DNA of 34,711 bases from an uncultured Ruminobacter sp. (GTDB lineage: Bacteria > Pseudomonadota > Gammaproteobacteria > Enterobacterales > Succinivibrionaceae). This document shows, one piece after another, positions 16,663 to 24,193 of the stretch. Under the pieces are notes generated by a model. That model was not told where the DNA came from. It saw only the letters and a list, made by a program, of their open reading frames with translations, and did no database searches. The position numbers and the translations under genes are program-made. The stretch's first letter is position 1, and every line of letters starts with the position of its first letter. Location of the stretch: contig CACYPY010000012.1 in assembly GCA_902776415.1 (NCBI GenBank), forward strand, positions 1 to 34,711. Reading direction: 5' to 3'.

Positions 16663-17418
16663 ATGTTCTGTTTTCAGCTGGATGATATTTGCTATGCCGC
16701 GTTCCGGGGCGCGGGGCTTCGGGGAATCGGGAGTCCGGTTTCCCCGGAGGACTGCGCCGCTTTTCAGAAGGAGCTTGCCTCCGGAATTCCCATGATGCTC
16801 CGGCGGCGGCTTCTTCCTGCCGGAAGACTGGCCGTGGGCTCCGGAGTCAGGCTTTTAGGACTTTGGCCGGACATTTCCAGGATTATTTTTGCATCCAGAA
16901 CCGGAGAAAGCGTGCGCTGTTTTCGGATGCTCCGGGAGGTTTTTGCCGGAAACGGCATTTCCCCCATGGATTTCGCATCCTCCGTTCATAACAGCAATGC
17001 CGGGGTGCTGTCCATTATCCGGGGATATCAGGGGGAAATTTCCGCAGTTGCCGGAGCGGAGAGCACTCTTGCTGCGGCCTTTACCGAGGCCCGGGCGGCT
17101 TTATGTTCCCGTCCGGATGTGAAAAGAATCCTGCTCGCGGTTTCCGAGGAAAGTCTGGAGGGGAGCCGGGAGATTCTTGCCGGGCCGGCGGATTTCGGAG
17201 GCGAATATGCGCTGGCACTGGTGCTTTCCCGTTTCGAAAACGAGACGCTGGAAGCGACACTGCTGAATTCCCCGGAGGACGAGGCGGGAAAACGGCATCT
17301 CAGACGTTTTGAAGGGAAAACGCTTTTGTATTTCTCCCCGGAACGGGATGGGACTCTGTCCGGCCGGGAGCTGGGGGAGGCTCTTGCGGGCGAATCAGGA
17401 TCTCCCGATGGGAAATAG
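16663..17418 (+). CDS. apeC: Beta-ketoacyl synthase chain-length factor of aryl polyene type
   Basis: The product is 251 residues, a short ketoacyl-synthase-like protein (PF13723 type) with no active-site cysteine. The block SSVHNSNAGVLSII at 106-119 is the family landmark; the region after it keeps the thiolase-fold pattern (AGAESTLAAAF). In characterised aryl polyene systems such a protein (ApeC) pairs with the ketosynthase ApeO, and the pair elongates the polyene on an ACP. The partner ketosynthase is at 33346-34506. The start at 16663 has only a weak GGA-type site. The stop is ten bases before an insertion sequence, which separates this gene from the rest of the cluster. Confidence 0.8.
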   Translation: MFCFQLDDICYAAFRGAGLRGIGSPVSPEDCAAFQKELASGIPMMLRRRLLPAGRLAVGSGVRLLGLWPDISRIIFASRTGESVRCFRMLREVFAGNGISPMDFASSVHNSNAGVLSIIRGYQGEISAVAGAESTLAAAFTEARAALCSRPDVKRILLAVSEESLEGSREILAGPADFGGEYALALVLSRFENETLEATLLNSPEDEAGKRHLRRFEGKTLLYFSPERDGTLSGRELGEALAGESGSPDGK

Positions 17419-17428
17419 TTTGTTGTTT

Positions 17429-17459
17429 GGAACTGTGCATAAATTATGTTTACAAGTTT
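17429..17459 (+). repeat. Left terminal inverted repeat of the IS
   Basis: It begins GGAACTGTGCATAAATT and ends TTTACAAGTTT. It matches the reverse complement of 18746-18776 at 27 of 31 positions. Confidence 0.9.
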
Positions 17460-17492
17460 GGTCTTAACAACTCAGGATATTGTGATATCATA

Positions 17493-18755
17493 ATGGTAGT
17501 TTTGTTTACACGGTATCCCCTTATGAATATAGATGATGAATATAATTCGGATCTTAAAAAACTATTACCCAATCTCAATGAACAACAAAGACGTTTATTT
17601 TTAGCTTTTGAGGCCAAAAGATTAGGCTATGGAGGAGTCAGTAAAATAAGTAAAATTTCTGACGTTTCACGAGTTACAATAACAAATGGTATAAAAGAAT
17701 TGCAAAGCTTGAATATCAAGCCTATTAGTGCAATTACTGAAACTCAAGATCAAAGAATTCGCAAAGCAGGAGCTGGCAGAAGAAATATTACCGCAGTGCA
17801 ACCAGGTATCAAGGATGCACTTGAACGGATCATTGATGAATCCACTTTTGGAAATCCTCAATCGCTGCTGAAATGGACAACAAAAAGCCTGAGAAACCTT
17901 GAGGAAGAAATGCAAAGACAAGGCTTTTACATAAAGTATAGAAAGATAGGATACCTGTTGAAGGAAATGGGATACAGTCTTCAGCAAAACCAAAAAATGA
18001 ACCAGGTTGGAAAAGAACATCCTGATAGAGATGAACAATTCAGGTACATAAGTAAACGCGCCAATGTTTTTGTATCTGCAGGGTTGCCTGTAATTTCGAT
18101 TGACTGCAAAAAAAAGGAAAACATAGGAAACTTTAAAAACAATGGAGCTGAATACAGTAAGAAAGGAGAACCATTGAAGGTTCTGGATCATGACTTTCCG
18201 CTTCCGGAACTCGGTAAAGCAGTTCCCTATGGAATATACGATATTGCTACAAATGAAGGTTTTGTCAACGTTGGCATAAGTTCTGACACGGCTCAATTTG
18301 CCGTAAATTCCATCAGAAATTGGTGGAATGAAATGGGAAAGCAGAGATACCCTGAAAAAAAGGAATTGCTGATTACTGCTGATGGCGGAGACAGCAACGG
18401 AAGCAGGAACAGACTTTGGAAATATGAACTCCAGAAATTTGCCAATGAGAATAATCTTAAGATCAGTGTGTCGCATTTTCCGCCAGGCACTTCAAAGTGG
18501 AATAAAATTGAGCACAGGCTTTTTAGTCAGATAACAAAAAATTGGAGAGGACGTCCTCTCGAAAGTCTTGAAATAATAGTCGAATTGATAGCCGCTACAA
18601 CAACCAATTCTGGATTAACGGTTCAGTGTATTGCTGATAAGAATGAATATCTTACAGGAATTAAAATTGCGGATGATGAATTTAGTGCAATTAATCTGTA
18701 TGGAGACAAGTTTCACCCCGATTGGAATTACACAATTATTCCACAAAACTTGTAA
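17493..18755 (+). CDS. ISAzo13-family transposase
   Basis: The product is about 420 residues. It has an N-terminal helix-turn-helix-like region (around VSKISKISDVSRVTITNGIK) and a DDE catalytic core: D in VISIDCKKKENIGNF, D in LLITADGGDSNGSRN, and E in SKWNKIEHRLFS. Phrases such as GAGRRN and HFPPGTSKWNKIEHRLFS are typical of the ISAzo13 family (PF07592). The start is ATG at 17493, with ATG at 17523 as an alternative; an in-frame TTG at 17427 spans the element boundary and is rejected. The gene has no frameshift or stop, so the element is probably active. It is read in the same direction as the pigment genes and could drive or block their transcription. Confidence 0.9.
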   Translation: MVVLFTRYPLMNIDDEYNSDLKKLLPNLNEQQRRLFLAFEAKRLGYGGVSKISKISDVSRVTITNGIKELQSLNIKPISAITETQDQRIRKAGAGRRNITAVQPGIKDALERIIDESTFGNPQSLLKWTTKSLRNLEEEMQRQGFYIKYRKIGYLLKEMGYSLQQNQKMNQVGKEHPDRDEQFRYISKRANVFVSAGLPVISIDCKKKENIGNFKNNGAEYSKKGEPLKVLDHDFPLPELGKAVPYGIYDIATNEGFVNVGISSDTAQFAVNSIRNWWNEMGKQRYPEKKELLITADGGDSNGSRNRLWKYELQKFANENNLKISVSHFPPGTSKWNKIEHRLFSQITKNWRGRPLESLEIIVELIAATTTNSGLTVQCIADKNEYLTGIKIADDEFSAINLYGDKFHPDWNYTIIPQNL

Positions 18756-18776
18756 AGTTTATTTATGCACAATTCC
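18746..18776 (-). repeat. Right terminal inverted repeat of the IS
   Basis: It starts AAACTTGTAAAG and ends GTGCATAA-type sequence in inverse orientation (TTATGCACAATTCC). It is the partner of 17429-17459. The transposase stop lies inside it. Confidence 0.9.
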
Positions 18777-18787
18777 TTTGCGGAGCT

Positions 18788-19570
18788 ATGAGAACAGTCA
18801 GCGCTTTTGTAAGAAGTCTAACCACGCTTTTTATATACGGAGTGTTTTCCGGAGGAGCCATCCTTAACGGAACCGTAATCTATATTCTCCTTATCATTTT
18901 TATCAGGGAACCCCGCAAAAGACAGCTGGCCCTGCGCAGAGCGGTACGGGCCGGGCTCCGTTTTTTTATTTTTCTCGCGGGAATTCTCGGGGTTTTTCGG
19001 GTGAATGCCGGAGATATCCGGGAGCTTCAGGGACTCCGGGGAGCGGTGATTATCGTAAATCACCCCACACTGGCGGATTTTGTCATTATTATTTCGCATC
19101 TGGATATCCACACCAATACCATGGTCAAAAATTCGCTGACGCATGGTTTTATGAAATTCGTCATCCGGCATCTCGGATATGTGAACAACCAGTCGGATTT
19201 TTCGGAACTCAGAGCAGCTGTGGCTGCCGGAGACAATGTGCTGATTTTTCCGGAGGGCACCCGGACCCGGGATCCTGCGGCTCTGGTTTTTCACAGGGGG
19301 GCCGCAAACCTGGCCATCAGAGAAGCCATACCGCTGCAGCCGGTTTTTATTTATTGCGATGCCCCGGGGTATCTCTCCCGGGGGTTTTTGTCCCTTAAGG
19401 TTCCGGACCATATTCCCCGTTATTACCTGAAAAAGGGGGAGCTCTTAAGTCCGGAGGATTTTCTGGAGCCGGATAAGCTGCCTTCCGTAAATGCGAGACA
19501 TTTAACAAAAAAGCTGGAAAAAATGTACAACGAGTGGCTTTTGAATTGTGGTAACCGCAAAAATCAGTAG
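18788..19570 (+). CDS. PlsC-type acyltransferase of the aryl polyene cluster
   Basis: The product is 260 residues. The acyltransferase motifs are HPTLAD at 92-97 (HX4D) and FPEGTR at 154-159. An N-terminal hydrophobic stretch (residues 10-40) and another near 57-70 suggest membrane association. Lysophosphatidate-type acyltransferases of this group are regular members of aryl polyene clusters, between the chain-length factor and the first ACP, and are thought to help place the polyene on a lipid. The start is 18788, with CGGAG at 18781-18785; the open frame runs further left only because it enters the insertion sequence. The native upstream context has therefore been lost and its expression may now depend on the IS. 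Confidence 0.88.
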   Translation: MRTVSAFVRSLTTLFIYGVFSGGAILNGTVIYILLIIFIREPRKRQLALRRAVRAGLRFFIFLAGILGVFRVNAGDIRELQGLRGAVIIVNHPTLADFVIIISHLDIHTNTMVKNSLTHGFMKFVIRHLGYVNNQSDFSELRAAVAAGDNVLIFPEGTRTRDPAALVFHRGAANLAIREAIPLQPVFIYCDAPGYLSRGFLSLKVPDHIPRYYLKKGELLSPEDFLEPDKLPSVNARHLTKKLEKMYNEWLLNCGNRKNQ

Positions 19571-19623
19571 AATTCCATTGTTTCAAAGAGCAAAAATAGC
19601 TCAGGCATAGTTTGGGGGATTAT

Positions 19624-19884
19624 ATGAACGAGGACCTGACTCTCAGGATTAAGGAAATGATTATTTCTGCCCTGAATCTGGAGGATATTACTCCGGATGA
19701 CATTGATACCGAGGCACCGCTTTTCAATGAGGGACTGGGACTGGATTCCATTGATGCCCTGGAGCTGGGGCTGGCCATGAAAAATACCTTCGGAGTCACC
19801 ATAAACCCGGAATCAGAGGATGTGAAGAAACATTTCTATTCCGTGAAGACACTGCAGGAATACATTGAGGGCAGCAAAAAATAG
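19624..19884 (+). CDS. apeE: Acyl carrier protein (first of two)
   Basis: The product is 86 residues. The phosphopantetheine serine is S42 in GLGLDSIDALEL, the standard ACP DSxx motif. The protein is acidic, as ACPs are. Aryl polyene clusters carry two ACPs, one for starter loading and one for extension; the one next to the PlsC-type acyltransferase is usually called ApeE. The start at 19624 has GGGGG at 19614-19618. After this gene the cluster order breaks: the second ACP is 4 kb away. Confidence 0.88.
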   Translation: MNEDLTLRIKEMIISALNLEDITPDDIDTEAPLFNEGLGLDSIDALELGLAMKNTFGVTINPESEDVKKHFYSVKTLQEYIEGSKK

Positions 19885-19896
19885 CTAGGACTTCCG

Positions 19897-19935
19897 GCGG
19901 CGAAAAGGGGTCCCGCCCCTGTGTTTTATTCCTCC
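19897..19935 (+). terminator. Weak possible terminator after the first ACP
   Basis: AGGGG and CCCCT form a 5-bp stem around TCCCG, followed by GTGTTTT. The T run is short and interrupted. Confidence 0.3.
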
Positions 19936-20592
19936 GGCCGGGCGATTCTGTCCGGTCTTCTGATTCTGTCAATCCATGCTTCTCACGCTAAAGTCAGGAT
20001 CCGTTTCTTCAGGTTCCGAGCGTTCCTGCCGCCGGCAAGTCGTTTTTCTGATTGGACTGTCAAAGTATCATGATCAAAGTGACCAAGGCCGTGTTTCAGT
20101 GATTTCCCGGGGGTTGATTTGCAAGACAGAGAATCCAAACTTCCGAAAGATCGTTAACCCCGGCCCGGGGAACTCTCCGTAACGCAGATCCTGCGGGGAA
20201 TCCCTGTTCCGTTTCTCAGGTTCCCTTTTCCCATTATTGTATTGTTGTCATTCCTCGTCCGGGATTTTTCAGAGGGCAGGGATGATCTTCAGGCTGTTTC
20301 GAGTCATGATTATAAATCTTCTTAATTTTCCAATATTGTTGCAAAAATAACAGGATTTGATGATTGGTGTTTATGAAAATACATGCTGACACATAATATC
20401 AGACCATATTTATATGTATTTATGATAACCGTGTCACAAAACAAAAACTGTGCTGATACCGATACCTAAGATCCTTCATGATGGTGTGATATAAATTTCG
20501 GTGCAAAATTCAGCGTTTTCATTTTGATGGTGTTTTGAAAATGCATGCATAATTCAAACTATGTAAGGATTATCTTAAAAAAGGAACGGATA
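19936..20592. other. Gene-free stretch upstream of the unknown gene
   Basis: No convincing ORF is seen in about 650 bp. The left half has host-like composition. The right half (about 20310-20590) is strongly AT-rich and probably holds the promoter of the next gene; CTGACA at 20386-20391 with an AT-rich -10 region near 20407-20414 is a weak candidate. No RNA gene is recognised. Confidence 0.5.
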
Positions 20593-21747
20593 ATGAGTTT
20601 TTTCAAAAATGATGACTATGAGCTTCGGAAACAGCGATGCCGGATTTGCGACCTTTCCAAAGAGCAGCTTTTCGGGATGACGGAGCGGGAATTTTTTAAC
20701 GGGTATTTTCCGCTTAAGTCCCCCTGGCTTACCGCTGACAGATACCGGATTCCCTCCGATACTGATCCCCAGGCACTGGAGAGAATTAATCAGCATATCA
20801 GAAGCTATTTCCGGCCGGAGTTTATCAGGAACGGCGAAAAAGACAGCCATATCGGCTACGAGGATCTGTACAAGGCCATGCAGAACTTCAGGGAGGGATA
20901 TTCCTTAAGTAACGGTTCCGGCATGTCGGAGGACAGATTCAATACAATGTTCGGTCAGGAAAAGTTTCCCCGCTGGAATTTCTGGGTAAACGTCCAGTAC
21001 CATTTCAGTTATTTCCAGTTTCTGAAAAGGGCGGATTCAAAGATGGAATATCGTGATGACCATCTTTATACTTCTTCCAAGGTCAAGGCCTATCTTACCT
21101 CCGCGAATGACGATGATTATCTGGAAATCTTTCTGGAGGCGGTGCGCGTTCTGGCAGACGGCTGCTGGGATCAGTTTGCCGCCAAGGTTTCGCGACAGCG
21201 CCGCGTGGATCATATGTGCTTCTGGTTGAGCCCCCGGGATTTTTATCTTCTGGAGGAATTTGTCAAAAAGAATGAAGACCGGTTTGTGAAGGCCATGCCA
21301 TTTGTGCCGTACAGCGGCAAAATCGGCATAACCATGGAGTTTATGGGGTGCTCACCCAGCTCCTATAACGAGGGGATTTCCCTGATGCTTTTTGCCTATG
21401 TGAACAGCGTCCGGGACAAATCCGAAATGACGGTTGAGGATATGTATGACCGGATGCTGCGGATGAAGTATCCCCTGGAAGAAGACCAGGATATCCCCGG
21501 TTTCCCGGACTGGGAGGGTAGCTTTATAAAGGGAACCAGTACCAGCCCGGGATCCCGGATCCTTTTTCTGGAAAGCATTGATTATGTTCTCCGAAACGCT
21601 GCGCCGGACAGAGATTCCTTCTTTTTCAGGGCGGCCGGGAAATATTATCCCGAGTGGCAGGCTCTGTGTTCGGAGCATTATTACGGAATAAGTGCGAGTG
21701 TTTACAGAAGATCCGAATATCAAAGGATCCTCAAGGAACGGCAGTAG
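20593..21747 (+). CDS. Unknown cytosolic protein inside the aryl polyene cluster
   Basis: The product is 384 residues. I recognise no family. It is polar, rich in Phe, Tyr, Asp and Arg, with no signal peptide or membrane segment. A CRIC motif lies near residue 16-19 and aromatic-rich blocks include FPRWNFWVNVQYHFSYFQF. The start at 20593 has AGGAA upstream; the open frame reaches 20545 but nothing supports that start. It stands alone with long non-coding DNA on both sides and ends 36 bp before a perfect 12-bp hairpin, so it is its own transcription unit, not a typical pigment gene. It may have been brought in by transfer. Confidence 0.75.
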   Translation: MSFFKNDDYELRKQRCRICDLSKEQLFGMTEREFFNGYFPLKSPWLTADRYRIPSDTDPQALERINQHIRSYFRPEFIRNGEKDSHIGYEDLYKAMQNFREGYSLSNGSGMSEDRFNTMFGQEKFPRWNFWVNVQYHFSYFQFLKRADSKMEYRDDHLYTSSKVKAYLTSANDDDYLEIFLEAVRVLADGCWDQFAAKVSRQRRVDHMCFWLSPRDFYLLEEFVKKNEDRFVKAMPFVPYSGKIGITMEFMGCSPSSYNEGISLMLFAYVNSVRDKSEMTVEDMYDRMLRMKYPLEEDQDIPGFPDWEGSFIKGTSTSPGSRILFLESIDYVLRNAAPDRDSFFFRAAGKYYPEWQALCSEHYYGISASVYRRSEYQRILKERQ

Positions 21748-21783
21748 TAGGTTCGGGATGTTTTCCGGATCCGCCCGGCGGCA

Positions 21784-21830
21784 GGACGGCCGGCATTTTA
21801 TGTGCCGGCCGTCCCTGAGACGCGAGTTTT
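21784..21830 (+). terminator. Perfect 12-bp hairpin after the unknown gene
   Basis: GGACGGCCGGCA (21784-21795) and TGCCGGCCGTCC (21803-21814) form a perfect 12-bp stem with a 7-base loop TTTTATG. A TTTTT run comes 11 bases later (about 21827-21831), which is far for a classic terminator, but the strength and place suggest one. Confidence 0.6.
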
Positions 21831-21903
21831 TAAGACATATTTTTATCTTATCCGGGATTCGGGGGCGTCGGAATAACGGAGTCCCCTGGTCAGTTAAAGG
21901 AGC

Positions 21904-21929
21904 TTTACGGGGATTGGCAATCCCGTAAA
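21904..21929. repeat. Near-perfect inverted repeat in the gene-free region
   Basis: TTTACGGGGATT (21904-21915), loop GGC, and AATCCCGTAAA (21919-21929) form an 11-bp stem with one bulged G. No T-run follows, so a terminator is unlikely. Confidence 0.7.
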
Positions 21930-22134
21930 TCAGGCTTTCCGCCGAATTTCCGGAGACAGCCACGCGGATAAGACGATGCTGATTGAGGTGATGAACCGCA
22001 GAATCGAGCGAGCAGTGTCTGGTGTGTGCTGAGTCCGCGGTGTTTTGGAAGACGCCACCGGGCACACAGAAGACCATAACCCGTCATCATGTCAGAAAGA
22101 TCTGAAACTGCGGGATTCGGCAGTGGTTGCTTAT

Positions 22135-22194
22135 TGTGGATAAGATGGTGAATAATCCTGTTAACAACCCTGTGGACAGTTTTGTGAATAACAT
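22135..22194. repeat. Five 12-bp iterons resembling DnaA boxes
   Basis: Five 9-bp cores start at 22135, 22147, 22159, 22171 and 22183, exactly 12 bp apart: TGTGGATAA, GGTGAATAA, TGTTAACAA, TGTGGACAG, TGTGAATAA. The first and last are perfect reverse-complement DnaA boxes (TTATNCACA); the second has one mismatch, the fourth two, the third three. They lie in an 800-bp stretch (21748-22548) with no convincing gene. Confidence 0.75.
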
Positions 22195-22548
22195 TCCGGA
22201 GAATACGGACAAACCAGGCGTGACGGGGCCGGGTATCCCTTTCTGACACATGGAGGTTATGGTTGTGCATTCTCCTGAAAAAAACTCAGTTTTTCCTGGG
22301 GGACGAAGCAGAATTGTCAGATTCAGGTTTCCTGCACCGGTAACAAAGGTTGCTCTCAAAGTCCGGACAAAAAAATTTGCTTGATGGAACTGTCAGCAAT
22401 ATCTGATAATCCGGTGTTGCCATAAATTACTGCCGGATTATAGCTTTTGCTGTGTCAGTGAGCGATAAATCATTAGGAAGGGGTGAATTTATGGAGTGTG
22501 TCTGAGACATTTAATCCGAGCTTTTGCAGGCATCAGGTGGAGTTACTT

Positions 22549-23619
22549 ATGTTCAGGGATGTGATGTACTATGCAGGGGTGGTAATTCTTTTCCTGCTGA
22601 CTGTATTTCTTACAGCCATTATTGCCCCGCTGGTGGCCCCCGGGGCGACCATTTTTATTGGCTTTGGGATTATGGTGTTTTTGTATTCTGCGGCATTTAT
22701 GCTGAATCGGATGCGCATCAGAATCAGTGATCGGTGGATTCTTGAGACAACCGAGAGGATTGAACGGGATTCGGCAGGCACGGATCCGGAAACGGCTTTG
22801 GCCTTCAAAGAGTATTTCCAGACTCATCCTGTAAGGCAGTTGCCGAGAACCGGCGTGAAGTCGGCAATAAGACGGTTCTATACTTTTACTCCGCTCAATT
22901 TCAGGGCGGCCGGCTTTTTAACTTTGCTGGCAGCCGGTTATTATTGTTTTATGAGTCTCGCCAACGACATGCCGCATGACATGCACTGGACGATTTTTTT
23001 GGCACTGAGTGCCGTCAAGTCTGTTGCAGTGGTGTATCCCCCGGCATTTCTGCTGACTCTTGTGGTTACCACGGTTCCCTATAAGTCCTGGGTGAGAAGG
23101 CACAGGAAAGGCAACGATCCGAAGTTTTCCGAACTGGACAGGCTTTTTGGGGGAGCCAGGTACATCGCTTCGGGAAATTCCCTTATTGCCCTGGGTGAGG
23201 AACACCTCCTGCTCTGCAATCTTAACGGCCTTATGGTGCTGCCCCTGGAACGTGTTCGCAGCGTGAGAAGGTGCGTTTGGAATTATCCCCACTACCTTGA
23301 ACTGGGACATGGCACCCCCCTGAAAATCTCCACCGGTCTCTGTCATGTTACGGGCCTTTACATTGAAATCACCCTGAAAGCCAGGGACTGCTATGACGCC
23401 ATTCCCCATAACTGGTGCTCCCCGCATATTGTGGAATCAGCGATCGGATGGGAAACCGCAGACATTCCTTTTTTGCTGAACGAGTATCAGATGACCTTCC
23501 TTTATCGGGAGATCCGGAAGCTGATCGCTCAGAATGAGCCGTATCCCCATGTCAGTGTTTTCGGGGAAGCTCCGAATGGTCCGTTTTTTGGAAACTATAA
23601 TCTGTCAGATTATCTCTGA
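22549..23619 (+). CDS. Unknown polytopic membrane protein inside the aryl polyene cluster
   Basis: The product is 356 residues; no family is recognised. Hydrophobic segments lie at about residues 9-50 (two passes: VVILFLLTVFLTAIIAPLV and TIFIGFGIMVFLYSAAFML), 122-140 and 150-180 (two passes). The C-terminal half is soluble; its beta-rich part (IALGEEHLLLCNLNG, VLPLERVRSVRR) faintly resembles PH-like domains of bacterial membrane proteins. The start at 22549 is supported by GGTGGAG at 22536-22542, six bases upstream; an in-frame GTG at 22483 has its purine run directly against it with no spacing. It is flanked by non-coding DNA on both sides and is not a standard aryl polyene gene. Confidence 0.75.
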   Translation: MFRDVMYYAGVVILFLLTVFLTAIIAPLVAPGATIFIGFGIMVFLYSAAFMLNRMRIRISDRWILETTERIERDSAGTDPETALAFKEYFQTHPVRQLPRTGVKSAIRRFYTFTPLNFRAAGFLTLLAAGYYCFMSLANDMPHDMHWTIFLALSAVKSVAVVYPPAFLLTLVVTTVPYKSWVRRHRKGNDPKFSELDRLFGGARYIASGNSLIALGEEHLLLCNLNGLMVLPLERVRSVRRCVWNYPHYLELGHGTPLKISTGLCHVTGLYIEITLKARDCYDAIPHNWCSPHIVESAIGWETADIPFLLNEYQMTFLYREIRKLIAQNEPYPHVSVFGEAPNGPFFGNYNLSDYL

Positions 23620-23842
23620 CTGGCTTGTTTCGGATTTAGGTACCGGAACAGAAAGCCCGGAGCTGGTTCCGGAAAAATACAGAAAATCAGGAATTATGAA
23701 GAGTAAGGCAGCTCGGGAGTTCAGTGACATCCCCGGAAGGTAACGGGACGGACTTCCCCTCCTGTATAAACTTCCGTAATTCGGGAAAGCTTAATAATTC
23801 TCCGGGGAAGCGCATCCGGCATAAAAAATTCCGGAAAACAGG

Positions 23843-23917
23843 TATAATTACAGGATATCGGGAGCGGCAGAGGCTCCTTCATCAGTTACTGACGGCGGAA
23901 GCTGCATGACATGCAGC
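23843..23917 (+). promoter_or_regulatory. -10 element and double-hairpin leader before the second ACP
   Basis: TATAAT lies at 23843-23848 without a clear -35. Downstream, two hairpins fill the presumed leader: GGAGC (23861-23865) / GCTCC (23873-23877), and GCTGCAT (23901-23907) / ATGCAGC (23911-23917) with a 3-base loop. The ACP ATG is at 23939. The 318-bp gap before the ACP holds no other gene. Confidence 0.45.
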
Positions 23918-23938
23918 TCTTAACGGAGCAAAGCGGAA

Positions 23939-24193
23939 ATGAAAACTCGGGAAGAAATTTTTGACGGTCTTCGGGATATGCTGGAGACCGATTTTGAAAT
24001 TGACAGGAATCTTATCACCATGGAGGCCCTTCTGGGGGAGGATCTGGATTTCGATTCCATTGATGCCATAGACATGATTGCCCAGCTTCAGAGACAGCTG
24101 AAATGCCGTTTCACTCCGGAGGATTTCAAGGCGGTCAAAACCGTCGGAGACGTGGTGGACATTATTTCTTCCCGGCTTCAGGATAATTCCTGA
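23939..24193 (+). CDS. apeF: Acyl carrier protein (second of two)
   Basis: The product is 84 residues. The phosphopantetheine serine is S40 in DLDFDSIDAIDMI. It is acidic and ACP-like throughout. In aryl polyene biosynthesis one ACP carries the aryl starter and growing chain. Its stop overlaps the ATG of the AMP ligase by one base (TGATG at 24191-24195), so the two are translationally coupled, fitting a starter-loading pair. The ribosome-binding site is CGGAG at 23924-23928, about ten bases upstream. It seems to begin a new transcription unit of the cluster after the foreign stretch. Confidence 0.88.
   Translation: MKTREEIFDGLRDMLETDFEIDRNLITMEALLGEDLDFDSIDAIDMIAQLQRQLKCRFTPEDFKAVKTVGDVVDIISSRLQDNS

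Larger units (their letters stand above)
17429..18776 (+). mobile_element. ISAzo13-family insertion sequence, complete
   Basis: This 1348-bp element is bounded by 31-bp imperfect inverted repeats and carries one intact transposase gene. Its base composition is much more AT-rich than the flanking genes. TTT flanks both ends (17426-17428 and 18777-18779), consistent with a 3-bp target duplication. Removing the element restores a gap of about 20 bp between the chain-length factor and acyltransferase genes, with CGGAG as the latter's ribosome-binding site. The intact ends and ORF suggest a recent insertion. Confidence 0.9.

Noticed and set aside
16663..17418. Chain-length factor as a broken ketosynthase, since it lacks the active cysteine
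   Set aside because: Short ketosynthase-like proteins without the cysteine are the normal form of this aryl polyene subunit.
17427..17492. TTG start for the transposase
   Set aside because: It begins outside the element and runs through the inverted repeat; an ATG start inside the element is more likely.
18722..18787. N-terminal extension of the PlsC-type acyltransferase
   Set aside because: The extension is encoded by the end of the insertion sequence, including its inverted repeat. The ATG at 18788 has its own ribosome-binding site.
22135..22194. CRISPR array
   Set aside because: The repeats are 12 bp, contiguous and degenerate, with no unique spacers and no cas genes nearby.
22145..22246. 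Small ORF with four-residue repeats (MVNNPVNNPVDS...) over the iteron array
   Set aside because: Any 12-bp DNA repeat gives a four-residue period in every open frame, and both strands show it. There is no ribosome-binding site. The DNA-level pattern explains it better.
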